A DNA stretch of 44,560 nucleotides from Limosilactobacillus difficilis (GCF_947387495.1 NZ_CANDNU010000013.1:1-44560); one strand, 5' to 3'; positions 14,499 through 24,664 are shown, counted from the stretch's first letter. Program-made: numbers and translations. Notes: generated by a model from the letters alone, not told the origin.

Positions 14499-15713
14499 AT
14501 GGCAAGGATTGCAGTTTATATAACGGGAAGCATTGCAGCTTATAAGGCTGTGGAAGTAGTACGAGCACTTCAGCACCGCGGTCACGATGTCCGGGTGATC
14601 GAAACAAAATCAGCCCAGCAGTTAGTTGGGGCGGCGACGTTAGCATCGCTTACTAAGCACCCAGTAATGACAGATCTATGGCAGCCATCCCGAAACGGCC
14701 AGGTTCCACACATCGAACTGGCTGACTGGACCCAACTTGCCGTCGTGGTGCCTGCTTCGGCGGATTTCATTGCCAAAATGGCCAATGGCTTGGCTGACGA
14801 TCCGGCAAGCACGACTTTGCTAGCGACAGCAGCACCCAAAATGGTTTTCCCAGCGATGAATAACCATATGTTGGCTAATCCCAGCACCCAACGCAACCTG
14901 CGGCAACTCGTTGATGACGGAGTGGCAGTGATTGAACCAGCTGAGGGGCTATTGGCGGAAGGCTATTCAGGCAAGGGACGTTTGCCGGAAGTGCCCGCCG
15001 TAGTGGAACAAATTCAGGAAAAAGCAGAGCAGTTGCTCCATCATGGCGAATTGGCCGACACAAACTTCGTTATCACTGTTGGTGGGACTCAAGAACCGCT
15101 AGATCCGGTGCGCTTTATTGGCAATCGTTCGTCAGGTAAGATGGGGGTTGCTATTGCTCGTGCGGCACTATCATATGGTGCAAAAGTGACACTCATTGCT
15201 GGCAACGTCAGTGTTAGCCTTCCCAAAAGCGTTCATTGTCATTTAGTTCGGGTCCAAACGACAGAGGAAATGGCAAGGGCGGTTCAAAATAGTTTTGCGA
15301 CTGCGGACGTCCTGATTATGGCAGCAGCCGTTGCTGATTTTAAACCCCGGCACAGCGCTTCTCATAAAGTGAAAAAGCAAAAGGGACGACAAGATTATCA
15401 GTTTGACTTAGTCCCGACCGAGGATATCTTGAAGATGGCCGGTAAGATGAAAAAACGGCAACTGGTGATTGGTTTTGCAGCCGAAACGGATGACTTATTG
15501 CAAAACGCCCAGCGCAAACTTGAACAAAAGAATGCTGACATGATTGTAGCAAACGATGTGTCAAAGGCTGGCATTGGTTTTGCTAGTGATGACAACCAGG
15601 TGACTATTTTGCAACGGGATGCGGATCCGCTGAATTGGCCGAAACAAAGCAAGCAGGCCGTTGCTAATCAGCTGATGGCCTTGATTATTAATAAGATTAA
15701 GGAAGGATGGTAA
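14499..15713 (+). CDS. coaBC: Bifunctional phosphopantothenoylcysteine decarboxylase / phosphopantothenate-cysteine ligase
   Basis: A 404-residue CoA biosynthesis enzyme. The N-terminal CoaC flavoprotein domain (about 1-180) starts ARIAVYITGSIAAYKAVEVV and has the substrate-binding PAMNNHMLANPS. The C-terminal CoaB domain (about 185-400) has VITVGGTQEPLDPVRFIGN, SSGKMGVAIARAAL and the DILIMAAAVADFKP-like segment DVLIMAAAVADFKP. It converts 4'-phosphopantothenate and cysteine to 4'-phosphopantetheine. ATG 14499 follows AGGGGG. priA begins at the next base after its stop. Confidence 0.97.
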   Translation: MARIAVYITGSIAAYKAVEVVRALQHRGHDVRVIETKSAQQLVGAATLASLTKHPVMTDLWQPSRNGQVPHIELADWTQLAVVVPASADFIAKMANGLADDPASTTLLATAAPKMVFPAMNNHMLANPSTQRNLRQLVDDGVAVIEPAEGLLAEGYSGKGRLPEVPAVVEQIQEKAEQLLHHGELADTNFVITVGGTQEPLDPVRFIGNRSSGKMGVAIARAALSYGAKVTLIAGNVSVSLPKSVHCHLVRVQTTEEMARAVQNSFATADVLIMAAAVADFKPRHSASHKVKKQKGRQDYQFDLVPTEDILKMAGKMKKRQLVIGFAAETDDLLQNAQRKLEQKNADMIVANDVSKAGIGFASDDNQVTILQRDADPLNWPKQSKQAVANQLMALIINKIKEGW

Positions 15714-18134
15714 ATGGCTAAAGTTGCACAAGTTGTTGTCGATGTGCCAACGATGCAGACGAACCACCCCTACAGTTATGAAATTCCGGTGAAGTGGGCA
15801 CAAACCGTTCAAATTGGGATGCGGGTGGTGGTTCCTTTTGGGAAGGGCCACCGCCAAGTACAGGGGTTTATTGTGGCAATGGATCAACCAAGTCATTATG
15901 ACGGGCAGCTTCGTCCACTGACTGCACTGATGGATCCAGAACCTGTCGTCAACCAAGAGATGCTGGCCCTCTCCAAATGGTTAGCTGATGATACCTATTC
16001 TTTTTGGATCAGTTGCCTGTATGCGATGCTGCCAGCAGCTCTTAAGGGAAAGAATAAGCGCTTGGTTAGGATCGTCGATGAGATTGGTGAACAGGATGCT
16101 GCAGAAATATTTCATAACCTTGACGAAATTGATTTTGCGACAATTGCTGATCAACCAGAGCTGGTTCAGCGGGTGACTAAGCTAAAAAAACAAAAGAAAG
16201 TTGTTTTTGACTACCAGGTTGAAGACCGAGCCCGCAAGAAATACGTGGCGGGGATTAAGCCGCTGCTTGATTTTGGCCGCTACGAGGATGAGCGGCAGGC
16301 AATTGCTAAAAACGCGCATGCCCAGAATCGGCTCCTGTCTTATCTCCAAAATTTAAATGGGCAACTCGTTGAACAAAAGGATGCGATTAAGGCTTCTGGC
16401 CTCTCCGCTGCCACTTTTCGCCTCGGCGAAAAGCGGGGCTGGCTCAAGAAGGTGCCGATCGAGGAATACCGACAACCGGGTGGGCCAATTCCGCAGCAGC
16501 TGACCAGGCCATTAAAGCTGAATCAAGAGCAGCGGGTGGCCTTTGGGGCAATCAGCCAGGCAATTCGTAGCGGTGGTCATTCGAAGCCCTTTTTGCTTGA
16601 AGGGGTTACCGGCAGTGGTAAAACTGAAGTCTATCTGCAGGCCATTGCGGCTGCTTTGGACATTCACAAAACGGCATTGATGCTCGTTCCCGAAATTTCA
16701 TTGACGCCTCAGATGGTTCGCCAATTGCGAGGGCGTTTTGGTGCTAAGGTGGCGATTCTTCATAGTTCCCTCTCCCAGGGAGAGCGCTATGATGAGTGGC
16801 GCCGGATTATGAATGGTGCAGCCCAGGTCGTTGTTGGGGCGCGGTCAGCAATTTTTGCGCCCTTAAAGAACTTGGGCCTTATTATCATTGACGAGGAGCA
16901 TGAACCGAACTATAAGCAGGAAGACAGTCCCCGTTATCAAGCGCGGCGGGTGGCTGAATGGCGAAGCCACTATAATCATGCGGTGCTGGTTCTCGGCTCG
17001 GCCACGCCAAGTTTGGAAAGCCGGAGTCGGGCCCACGTTGGTCTCTACCATCTATTGCGGATGAAGCAGCGGGTTAACCATCATCCCCTGCCGTCAACTG
17101 AGATCGTCGATATGCGGCCGGTTGTTTCAAGAGAAGGGGAGACCAATTTTTCGCCCCGCCTCTTGGCTTTGCTGGCGGATCGGCTCCAAAAAAGAGAACA
17201 AAGCATTCTCATGCTGAACCGGCGTGGCTTTTCTTCCTTTGTGATGTGTCGCCACTGCGGCTTTGTTTTGAAGTGTCCCAACTGTGATATTTCATTGACC
17301 TTACACATGGCTAGTCATACGATGCGTTGCCACTACTGTGGTCACGAAGAGCCCATTCCACAAGTCTGCCCCCAGTGCCACAGCCGTAAGATTCGCTACT
17401 ACGGTACGGGAACTGAGAAGGTTGCAACAGAGCTGGCTCAGCTGTTGCCAGCTGCCCGGGTCATTCGCATGGATGTCGATACAACCCGGCGAAAGGGGAT
17501 GCATGAGCGCCTTTTAAAAGAGTTCGGTGAACAAAAAGCTGATATTTTGCTGGGAACGCAGATGATCGCAAAGGGATTAGATTTTCCGAACGTGACCCTG
17601 GTAGGGGTGCTGAACGCTGATACCGGCCTGGATTTGCCGGACTTCCGTGCTAGTGAACACACCTTTGACCTTCTTGCCCAGGTGAGCGGCCGGGCAGGAC
17701 GGGCGCAAAAACCTGGCCACGTTGTAATTCAAACCTTCAACCCGACCAACTACGCCATTACCTTGGCCCAGCAGCATAACTACGAAAAATTCTTCGCGAC
17801 GGAGATGAATCTTCGCTACCGGGCTGGCTACCCGCCTTATTACTACGCGGTCAAACTGATGGCGAGTCACGCCGAGCAAAGTGTTGCACTGCGGGCCATT
17901 AACCAGATCGCTCAGCAGCTGCACACTAATCTAGCACCATCGACTGTGGTTCTGGGACCTTCGCCTCGACCAATTGCTCGGATGAAGCGGCGTTATTACT
18001 ACCAAATTGTTATTAAGTATAAAAAAGACCCAATTCTGCATCAATTGTTAACCCAGATTTTAAACAACACCCAGCAGAAGGGTTTTCGGGATGTGCAAAT
18101 TACTATTGATCCCGATCCACAATATTTCATGTAA
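15714..18134 (+). CDS. priA: Primosomal protein N' (replication restart helicase PriA)
   Basis: An 806-residue 3'-5' helicase that reloads the replisome at stalled forks. The N-terminal DNA-binding domains (to about 250) precede Walker A EGVTGSGKTEVYL (about 292-300) and the DEEH box IIIDEEHEPNY (about 391). A zinc module with eight cysteines sits within the helicase (CRHCGFVLKCPNCD ... CHYCGHEEP ... CPQCHS, about 511-560), as in all PriA proteins. Motifs V and VI (GTQMIAKGLDFPNVTLVG; VSGRAGRA) are intact. ATG 15714 follows AAGGA in the end of coaBC; fmt starts 11 bases after the stop. Confidence 0.97.
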   Translation: MAKVAQVVVDVPTMQTNHPYSYEIPVKWAQTVQIGMRVVVPFGKGHRQVQGFIVAMDQPSHYDGQLRPLTALMDPEPVVNQEMLALSKWLADDTYSFWISCLYAMLPAALKGKNKRLVRIVDEIGEQDAAEIFHNLDEIDFATIADQPELVQRVTKLKKQKKVVFDYQVEDRARKKYVAGIKPLLDFGRYEDERQAIAKNAHAQNRLLSYLQNLNGQLVEQKDAIKASGLSAATFRLGEKRGWLKKVPIEEYRQPGGPIPQQLTRPLKLNQEQRVAFGAISQAIRSGGHSKPFLLEGVTGSGKTEVYLQAIAAALDIHKTALMLVPEISLTPQMVRQLRGRFGAKVAILHSSLSQGERYDEWRRIMNGAAQVVVGARSAIFAPLKNLGLIIIDEEHEPNYKQEDSPRYQARRVAEWRSHYNHAVLVLGSATPSLESRSRAHVGLYHLLRMKQRVNHHPLPSTEIVDMRPVVSREGETNFSPRLLALLADRLQKREQSILMLNRRGFSSFVMCRHCGFVLKCPNCDISLTLHMASHTMRCHYCGHEEPIPQVCPQCHSRKIRYYGTGTEKVATELAQLLPAARVIRMDVDTTRRKGMHERLLKEFGEQKADILLGTQMIAKGLDFPNVTLVGVLNADTGLDLPDFRASEHTFDLLAQVSGRAGRAQKPGHVVIQTFNPTNYAITLAQQHNYEKFFATEMNLRYRAGYPPYYYAVKLMASHAEQSVALRAINQIAQQLHTNLAPSTVVLGPSPRPIARMKRRYYYQIVIKYKKDPILHQLLTQILNNTQQKGFRDVQITIDPDPQYFM

Positions 18135-18145
18135 GGAGAATGAGT

Positions 18146-19102
18146 ATGACTTCAATCGTATTTATGGGGACCCCCCAGTTTGCGGTCCCGATTTTGGCTG
18201 CTTTAGTAAAAAATCCCAACTATGAGGTAAAAGCAGTGGTGACTCAACCAGATCGGCGGGTTGGCCGCAAACACCTCTTACGGCAATCACCGGTTAAAGA
18301 AGAGGCTGTCAAAGCTGGCATCGAAGTTTTGCAACCAGAAAAGATCAATCACAGCCAGGAGATGCAACGGGTGATTGACCTTGCTCCAGACTTGATCATT
18401 ACGGCTGCCTTTGGCCAATTTTTGCCGAGTAAACTTTTAGCTGCTGCTCGGGTGGCTGCTATCAATGTTCACGGCTCACTGCTGCCAAAATATCGCGGTG
18501 GTGCCCCGATTCAGTATGCAATTATCAACGGCGAGCATGAAACTGGTGTGACGATCATGTACATGGTTAAAAAGATGGATGCCGGTGATATTCTTGCCCA
18601 GCAGGCCCTTCCCATTACTGAGGATGATGATGCCGGAACCATGTTTGACAAGCTGAGCATCCTTGGTCGTGACCTGTTACTGCAGACTCTGCCACGTCTG
18701 CTAGCAGGGCAAATTAAGCCAGTTAAGCAGGACCCAGCAAAGGTCACCTTTGCCCCGAACATCAGTAGTGAGCAGGAGCGGATCGACTATCATCTCACCG
18801 CTTCTGAAATTGACAATAAGGTGCGGGGACTGCGGCCCTTTCCAATCGGCAATATGATCATCGATGGGGTGCGAACGAAAGTCTATGACGTGACCCCGCT
18901 GGAACAGACGACCGATTTGCCGGCGGGCCAGGTCGTCGAAGCTGGCAAACACCGTTTAGTTTTAGCGGCTGGCCGGGGAACGACCTACCAGGTCAATGAA
19001 CTTAAACCGGCGGGCAAGCAGAAGATGGCCATCACTCCCTACTTAAATGGTCACCAGAATCTAAAAGAAGGATTTCAGGCGGTAACTGATGACAAAAATT
19101 AA
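18146..19102 (+). CDS. fmt: Methionyl-tRNA formyltransferase
   Basis: A 318-residue enzyme that formylates initiator Met-tRNA using 10-formyl-THF (from FolD). The catalytic domain has IVFMGTPQFAVP, VVTQPDRRVGR, the hallmark INVHGSLLPKYRGGAPIQ and the following GVTIMYMVKKMDAGDIL. The smaller C-terminal OB domain binds tRNA. AAGGAG at 18133-18138 fits ATG 18146 (7-base spacing) and is too close to ATG 18140. It overlaps rsmB by 14 bases. Confidence 0.97.
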   Translation: MTSIVFMGTPQFAVPILAALVKNPNYEVKAVVTQPDRRVGRKHLLRQSPVKEEAVKAGIEVLQPEKINHSQEMQRVIDLAPDLIITAAFGQFLPSKLLAAARVAAINVHGSLLPKYRGGAPIQYAIINGEHETGVTIMYMVKKMDAGDILAQQALPITEDDDAGTMFDKLSILGRDLLLQTLPRLLAGQIKPVKQDPAKVTFAPNISSEQERIDYHLTASEIDNKVRGLRPFPIGNMIIDGVRTKVYDVTPLEQTTDLPAGQVVEAGKHRLVLAAGRGTTYQVNELKPAGKQKMAITPYLNGHQNLKEGFQAVTDDKN

Positions 19103-20435
19103 AGAAAGCCCGCGCTTTTTGGCGGTCGAGGTTTTGGACCGGGTGATTAGTCAGCAGGCCTATTCAAATCTGCAGCTGAATCAGGTTCTGCAAAGGGCCC
19201 ATTTAAGTGTTGCGGATCGTCATCTGCTCACGAAAATTGTCTATGGGGTTTTGCAGCACCAGCTAACCCTTGATTACTGGCTTCAGGATTTTATTGGTCA
19301 TAAGAGGCTGGCTTCCTGGGTTCGTGTCCTTTTGTGGTCGGCACTCTACCAGTATCGATATTTGGACCGGATTCCCGCTTATGCCGTGACTGATGAATCG
19401 ATTCAAATTGCAAAATTGAAGGGCAATGCCGGGACCCGTCGACTAGTCACCGGAATTTTGCATGCTTTCTTACGGCAAGGCCCGAAAACGGTTGCTACCA
19501 TTCAAGATCCAGTTGAACGTTTGTCGGTGGCCAGCAGTGTTCCACGCTGGCTGGTGGACAATTTGATTCAAGATTATGACAAGGAAACTGCCAGTCAAAT
19601 GCTAACTGCATTCAATCAGCCTGCTCACATTTCAGTTCGGGTTAACATGGCACGGACGACGGTAAAGGGAGCAATTACATCTTTGAAAGAGGACGGGGTT
19701 ACGGCTCATCCCAGCCCCTTAGCTGCTTTTGGCTTGGTCATCACTCAGGGACCATTGCTGCAAAGTCATGCCTTTCAAGATGGTTTGGTCACGATCCAAG
19801 ACGAGAGTGCCCAGCTTGCGGTTGAGAGCATGAAGCTTTTGCCGGGGATGAAAGTCTTGGACGCCTGTGCAGCGCCAGGGGGTAAAACTACACAGATTGC
19901 AGAAAGACTGCAAGCGTCAAAAGGCGGTGTGGTGACGGCACTGGATCTACACCAAAATAAAATTAACTTGATCCGAACAAATGCCCAGCGGCTCGGCGTG
20001 GCTGACCGGGTAGTTGCCCGTCAAATGGATAGCCGGCAGGTGGGAACGCATTTTGCCGACGAGAGTTTTGATGCTATCTTGGTTGATGCACCGTGCAGCG
20101 GGATCGGTCTCCTACGGCGTAAACCAGAAATCCGTTACGCCAAAACTTTGGCTGACAGCCGCCATCTCCACCAAATTCAGCTGGCAATTCTGAATGCTGT
20201 TGCTTCAAAGCTGAAAAAGGGCGGTATAATGACATATAGTACCTGTACGCTGTTGAAGCGAGAAAATGAGGGAACGGTTGAGGCCTTTTTAGAGACTCAT
20301 CCGGATTTTCAACTGATCAAAACTCGTTCGGTGCGGGGAGTGAAAGACGACCGAGCAGCTGCAACATTGACAATTTTGCCAAGCGATGAGGGGACCGATG
20401 GTTTCTTTATCAGCAGTTTGCGTCGGATCCGCTAG
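19089..20435 (+). CDS. rsmB: 16S rRNA (cytosine(967)-C(5))-methyltransferase RsmB
   Basis: A 448-residue RNA methyltransferase (Sun/Fmu). An N-terminal NusB-like RNA-binding domain (about 1-140: SPRFLAVEVLDRVISQQAYSN) precedes the catalytic domain with SAM-binding DACAAPGGKTTQIAE. The two catalytic cysteines are in DAPCSGIGLLRRKPEI and YSTCTL. ATG 19089 lies inside the end of fmt, suggesting translational coupling. Its neighbours fmt and stp are the usual ones. Confidence 0.96.
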   Translation: MTKIKESPRFLAVEVLDRVISQQAYSNLQLNQVLQRAHLSVADRHLLTKIVYGVLQHQLTLDYWLQDFIGHKRLASWVRVLLWSALYQYRYLDRIPAYAVTDESIQIAKLKGNAGTRRLVTGILHAFLRQGPKTVATIQDPVERLSVASSVPRWLVDNLIQDYDKETASQMLTAFNQPAHISVRVNMARTTVKGAITSLKEDGVTAHPSPLAAFGLVITQGPLLQSHAFQDGLVTIQDESAQLAVESMKLLPGMKVLDACAAPGGKTTQIAERLQASKGGVVTALDLHQNKINLIRTNAQRLGVADRVVARQMDSRQVGTHFADESFDAILVDAPCSGIGLLRRKPEIRYAKTLADSRHLHQIQLAILNAVASKLKKGGIMTYSTCTLLKRENEGTVEAFLETHPDFQLIKTRSVRGVKDDRAAATLTILPSDEGTDGFFISSLRRIR

Positions 20436-20455
20436 AAGGGAAATTTCGGGAGACA

Positions 20456-21196
20456 ATGAAAACTGCTTTCCAGACTAACATTGGCCGTCAACGGTCGCAG
20501 AATCAAGACCGGGTGGCTAAATTTATAAGTGAACAAGGCCCACAGTTAGCAGTTGTTGCTGATGGTATTGGTGGCAACCAACGTGGCGACTTGGCGGCGG
20601 AGATGACGATTAAAAGCCTTGGTCGTGATTTTATCAAAAACCCGCCGAGCAATGACGATGAAGCAACGTCATGGCTTGCCGCACAGGTACAATCAATTAA
20701 CAATCAAGTTTTAAAAAAATCAAAACAAAAAAGTTCATATCAGGGAATGGGCACCACCCTCGTGGCGGCTATCTTTTATGATCATTCGATGGTTGTCGCT
20801 AACATTGGTGACAGTCGAGGTTATATCATGCATGATGGTTTGTTGACTCAAATTACCATCGACCATTCCCTCGTCAATGAATTAGTTAAAAATGGTGATT
20901 TGACAGAGCAAGAAGCTGCTCGTTCGCCGCAAAAAAACATTATTACCCGGGCAATTGGAATTTCGACCAAGGCCGAAGCCGATGTCAACTGTTTTCCTTT
21001 TAACGAAGGTGACCAGCTTTTGCTGTGCACGGATGGCCTCAGCAACTTGGTAGATAATAACCAGTTGACCAAGGTTTTAAACTCTAGCAAGCCGCTTGAT
21101 AAAAAGTGCAGTCAACTAGTTAAGATGGCGAATAAAGCTGGCGGTCCTGACAATATCACCGTATTAATTAGTCAGAAAGACCAGGAGAGGTTATAA
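20456..21196 (+). CDS. stp: PP2C-type serine/threonine phosphatase (PrpC/Stp)
   Basis: A 246-residue Mn-dependent phosphatase that removes phosphates placed by the PASTA kinase encoded next. PP2C motifs are complete: QNQDRV near the start, VADGIGGNQRGDLAAE, NIGDSRGYIMHDG, LCTDGLSN and GGPDNITVL. Cytoplasmic, no membrane segment. ATG 20456 follows GGGAG. The kinase gene begins 1 base after its stop, the conserved phosphatase-kinase pair of Firmicutes. Confidence 0.96.
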   Translation: MKTAFQTNIGRQRSQNQDRVAKFISEQGPQLAVVADGIGGNQRGDLAAEMTIKSLGRDFIKNPPSNDDEATSWLAAQVQSINNQVLKKSKQKSSYQGMGTTLVAAIFYDHSMVVANIGDSRGYIMHDGLLTQITIDHSLVNELVKNGDLTEQEAARSPQKNIITRAIGISTKAEADVNCFPFNEGDQLLLCTDGLSNLVDNNQLTKVLNSSKPLDKKCSQLVKMANKAGGPDNITVLISQKDQERL

Positions 21197-21197
21197 A

Positions 21198-23102
21198 ATG
21201 AAGCCTGGATATAAGCTTAGTAACCGGTACAAAATTATCCGGCCACTTGGTGAAGGCGGAATGGCAAATGTTTACCTTGCCCGGGATCTTGTCCTTGATC
21301 GGAATGTGTCTGTGAAACTCTTGCGGGTTGACCTTCGCGACGATCCGAAGACCCGTCATCGATTTGAACGGGAAGCAATGGCAACCACTCAGCTGAGTGA
21401 TCCGCATATTGTAGGCGTCTATGACGTTGGCATCGATCAGGGAATGCAATACATGGTAATGGAATATGTTGATGGAATGGACCTCAAAGCGTACATTAAC
21501 CAGTATTTCCCGATTCCACTTCCTCAAGTGATTGACATCATGGAGCAGGTGCTTTCAGCGGTAGAAGTTGCCCACAACCATGGTATTATTCACCGTGATT
21601 TGAAGCCGCAAAACATCTTAATCGATGACAACAAAAATATTAAGATCACTGATTTTGGCATTGCAACAGCAACGTCAGAAAATTCTTTAACACAAACCAA
21701 TACGTTACTGGGATCAGTTCATTACTTATCGCCAGAGCAAGCCCGTGGTAGCATGGCGACATCGCTTTCCGACATTTATTCTTTAGGGATCATTCTCTAT
21801 GAGTTGTTGACGGGTAAGGTGCCTTTTGAAGGGGAGAATGCCGTTTCCATTGCGTTGAAACATTCTCGTGACAATGTTCCATCGGTGCGTTCTCAATTTC
21901 CGTCGATTCCTCAGCCGTTGGAAAATGTGGTGCTCCACGCAACGGCTAAACGCCCTGAGGATCGTTATCAGTCCGCTAAGGCAATGGCTGATGATCTCAG
22001 GACATCACTCGATCCAGCCCGCAAAAATGAACCGGTCTTTTGTCTGCATCACGAAGATGATGGAGAAACTAAGGTTTTGGACATGCGAAAATTGCGAGAA
22101 AAGCACCAGCAAGCCCATAATGATGATGAGCAGGAAGAGTCACAGACCAAGAAGGGTTCTTGGTGGCATCATTATCAAAAAGCTATTTTAGGTGGTATCG
22201 CAGCTTTGGTCGTCTTGATCGGCGGGGGAACAGTTTGGTACAACAACCAACAGATCGCTTTTCCCAATGTCAATGGGATGACTGAGCATGCGGCCCGTAA
22301 GCGTTTGGCTAAGGATCATATCAAGGTTGGTACTGTCAAAACCGCCTTTAGTCGTGATGTGGCGGCGAATCATGTCATCCGTACCAACCATCCGGATGGC
22401 CATGTAAAACGCAATCAGGCAGTGAACCTCGTTATTAGTAGTGGTGTTAAATCCTTTAAAATGCCAAGCTACGTTGGTCAGCCGGTTGAGACGGCTAGCC
22501 AGAGTCTTGAGTCAAAAGGATTTACCGTCCATGTTAAAAAGGAATATTCTGATAGCGTCGACCAAGGAGCCGTTATTTCGCAAAATTACAGTAAAGATGC
22601 AGTGATTTCACCCCAAAAACATCAGGTGACCCTGACTGTCAGCGCAGGCAAGAAACAGATCACGATTCCCGATTTTCGCAACCGTGATGTCCGCGATGTA
22701 CAGGATTTTGCCAACAAATATGGCTTGCAGCTGACAACGACGGAAAAGCACTCTAAAACGATGGCTACCAACCACGTCGTCGATCAGCGACCAAAAGCAG
22801 GCTCTAAGCTCGTTTCGGGTGATACTTTAACCGTCGGTGTGGCCTCATCTGGCGCCCAAACGAAAACAACTACTATCCAGATCAATATTCCTTTTGATGG
22901 GAATGAAGGAAAACGGGAGAATCGGGTGCAAGTCTACATTGCGGATGCCAATCACAACCTGACGATGGAATATCAGGACATTACGATTAATCAGGAAACA
23001 ACGATTAACGTGCCGTTTACTCTCAAGAAAGGGCAGATGGGTTCGTACCGGGTTATTCGAAATGGGCGAACGATTATGAGTGCAACCAACATTACCGGCT
23101 AG
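21198..23102 (+). CDS. stkP: PASTA-domain serine/threonine protein kinase (PrkC/StkP)
   Basis: A 634-residue membrane kinase that senses muropeptides/cell-wall state and controls growth and division. The intracellular kinase domain (about 10-275) has the G-loop LGEGGMANVYLARD, HRDLKPQNIL, ITDFGIATA and a TLLGSVHYLSPEQARG activation segment. A basic/polar linker leads to one membrane helix (about 328-348, ILGGIAALVVLIGG). Three PASTA repeats follow (about 353-417, 418-485, 486-557), then about 75 residues of beta-rich sequence (IQINIPFDGNEGKRENRVQV) that is not a PASTA repeat. Its phosphatase is upstream and rsgA, a frequent partner, downstream. Confidence 0.96.
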   Translation: MKPGYKLSNRYKIIRPLGEGGMANVYLARDLVLDRNVSVKLLRVDLRDDPKTRHRFEREAMATTQLSDPHIVGVYDVGIDQGMQYMVMEYVDGMDLKAYINQYFPIPLPQVIDIMEQVLSAVEVAHNHGIIHRDLKPQNILIDDNKNIKITDFGIATATSENSLTQTNTLLGSVHYLSPEQARGSMATSLSDIYSLGIILYELLTGKVPFEGENAVSIALKHSRDNVPSVRSQFPSIPQPLENVVLHATAKRPEDRYQSAKAMADDLRTSLDPARKNEPVFCLHHEDDGETKVLDMRKLREKHQQAHNDDEQEESQTKKGSWWHHYQKAILGGIAALVVLIGGGTVWYNNQQIAFPNVNGMTEHAARKRLAKDHIKVGTVKTAFSRDVAANHVIRTNHPDGHVKRNQAVNLVISSGVKSFKMPSYVGQPVETASQSLESKGFTVHVKKEYSDSVDQGAVISQNYSKDAVISPQKHQVTLTVSAGKKQITIPDFRNRDVRDVQDFANKYGLQLTTTEKHSKTMATNHVVDQRPKAGSKLVSGDTLTVGVASSGAQTKTTTIQINIPFDGNEGKRENRVQVYIADANHNLTMEYQDITINQETTINVPFTLKKGQMGSYRVIRNGRTIMSATNITG

Positions 23103-23111
23103 GAGGACTAT

Positions 23112-24011
23112 GTGAAAGGATTAATTCAACAATCACTGAGTGGGTTTTATGATATTTTGAGCGGTAACCAGATTTATCGAACCCGGGCACGTGGCAATTT
23201 TCGTGCCCGTAAGATTAAACCGATTGTCGGCGACCGGGTTGAGTTTAGTAGTGAAGACCTTCAACATGGCTACCTACTGAAAGTTCTCCCACGCGTCAAT
23301 GAACTAAAACGGCCACCTGTTGCAAACGTTGATATGGCTGTCGTTGTTACGGCGGCAGTGCAACCGACGATGTCTACCAACTTGTTGGATCGGCAGCTGG
23401 TCGCTTTGGAAAAACAAGGAATTCGACCATGCCTATTTTTTTCCAAGACTGATTTAACGACGGACGAGCAGTGGCAGGCACTGCAGGAGGTGGTTCGGGG
23501 ATATTCCCGGGCCGGTTACCAAATCTTTTGTGATCGAGATCCTTTCGCTAAGGAACAATTAGCGCGGCTGCAGGCACAGCTAGATGGCCACATTGTCACA
23601 ATGATGGGGCAGACCGGGGCCGGCAAGTCGACACTCTTAAATCACCTGGCACCGCAGTTACAGTTAGCGACGGGAGAGATTTCGACAGCGTTAAAACGGG
23701 GCCGCCACACGACCCGCAAGGTTAGCTTGTTGCAGGTGGGTCAGGCCCTTATCGCTGACACACCCGGCTTTTCCTCTTATGAAGACTTGTCTATCACAAA
23801 AGAGGAATTGCCCCAATTATTTCCGGAAATGGCCAAGCTGGCGCCACAATGTCGTTTTCGCGGCTGCCTGCATCTCAAGGAACCAGGTTGCGCAGTGAAA
23901 GCAGCCGTCAGTGATGGTATAATTATGAAGTCGCGTTATGACAACTATCTCCAGTTTCAGGACTTAGTTGCCAGTCGCAAACCAATTTATGAGAAACGGA
24001 GAGATCATTAA
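23112..24011 (+). CDS. rsgA: Ribosome small subunit-dependent GTPase RsgA
   Basis: A 299-residue circularly permuted GTPase that checks and releases factors during late 30S maturation. An N-terminal OB-fold (about 1-70) is followed by FFSKTDL (G4), [12 protein letters not shown] (G1), the switch region GRHTTRK, ADTPGF (G3), and a zinc knuckle with cysteines in [17 protein letters not shown]. The start is GTG 23112, after TAGGAGGAC; the overlapping ATG at 23110 would read straight into TGA. Its stop overlaps the rpe start (TAATG), indicating coupled translation. Confidence 0.97.
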   Translation: MKGLIQQSLSGFYDILSGNQIYRTRARGNFRARKIKPIVGDRVEFSSEDLQHGYLLKVLPRVNELKRPPVANVDMAVVVTAAVQPTMSTNLLDRQLVALEKQGIRPCLFFSKTDLTTDEQWQALQEVVRGYSRAGYQIFCDRDPFAKEQLARLQAQLDGHIVTMMGQTGAGKSTLLNHLAPQLQLATGEISTALKRGRHTTRKVSLLQVGQALIADTPGFSSYEDLSITKEELPQLFPEMAKLAPQCRFRGCLHLKEPGCAVKAAVSDGIIMKSRYDNYLQFQDLVASRKPIYEKRRDH

Positions 24012-24664
24012 TGATTAAAGTCGCACCATCAATTTTGAGTGCAGATTACATGAACTTGCAGCGTGATATCGAAAAGGTTGAAAAAGCCGGGGCTGAATAC
24101 GTCCATGTTGACGTAATGGACGGGACTTTTGTACCAAACATTTCTTACGGCCCGGGTTTTGCCAAGGCCGTTAACGACGTGACCAACATGGTTGTTGATG
24201 TCCACTTGATGGTGCAAAATCCTGAGCATCTGATTCCAATGTTTGCTGATGCTGGTTCTGACATTCTCGGAATTCAAGTTGAAGCAACCAAGCACATTCA
24301 CCGGGCAATGCAACTGATCCGCAACCACGGGATGAAACCAGAAGTTGTTTTAAATCCAGGGACACCCGTTTGCATGGTCGAACCGGTCTTGCACATGGTT
24401 GATCAGGTTCTGGTCATGACTGTTAACCCCGGTTTTGGTGGGCAAAAGTTCTTGCCAGAAACGGTTTCAAAGATTGCTCAACTGAATGACATCAAGAAGC
24501 AAAAGGGTTACCATTACGATATCGAAGTTGATGGCGGTATCAACGACAAGACGGTTGTTGACTGCTATAAGGCTGGCGCAACGGTAGCGGTTGCCGGTTC
24601 TTATGTCTTTGGCTCGGACGACCCGGTTGCACGCTTAAACGCTATCAAAAACGCAACGAAGTAA
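24011..24664 (+). CDS. rpe: Ribulose-phosphate 3-epimerase
   Basis: A 217-residue TIM-barrel enzyme converting ribulose 5-phosphate and xylulose 5-phosphate, a key step before phosphoketolase in heterofermentative lactobacilli. The signature APSILSADYMNLQ, HVDVMDGTFVPNISYGP, VDVHLMVQNPE, MTVNPGFGGQKF and EVDGGIND give the metal and phosphate sites. It overlaps rsgA by 1 base. A hairpin with a T-run follows before thiN. Confidence 0.97.
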   Translation: MIKVAPSILSADYMNLQRDIEKVEKAGAEYVHVDVMDGTFVPNISYGPGFAKAVNDVTNMVVDVHLMVQNPEHLIPMFADAGSDILGIQVEATKHIHRAMQLIRNHGMKPEVVLNPGTPVCMVEPVLHMVDQVLVMTVNPGFGGQKFLPETVSKIAQLNDIKKQKGYHYDIEVDGGINDKTVVDCYKAGATVAVAGSYVFGSDDPVARLNAIKNATK

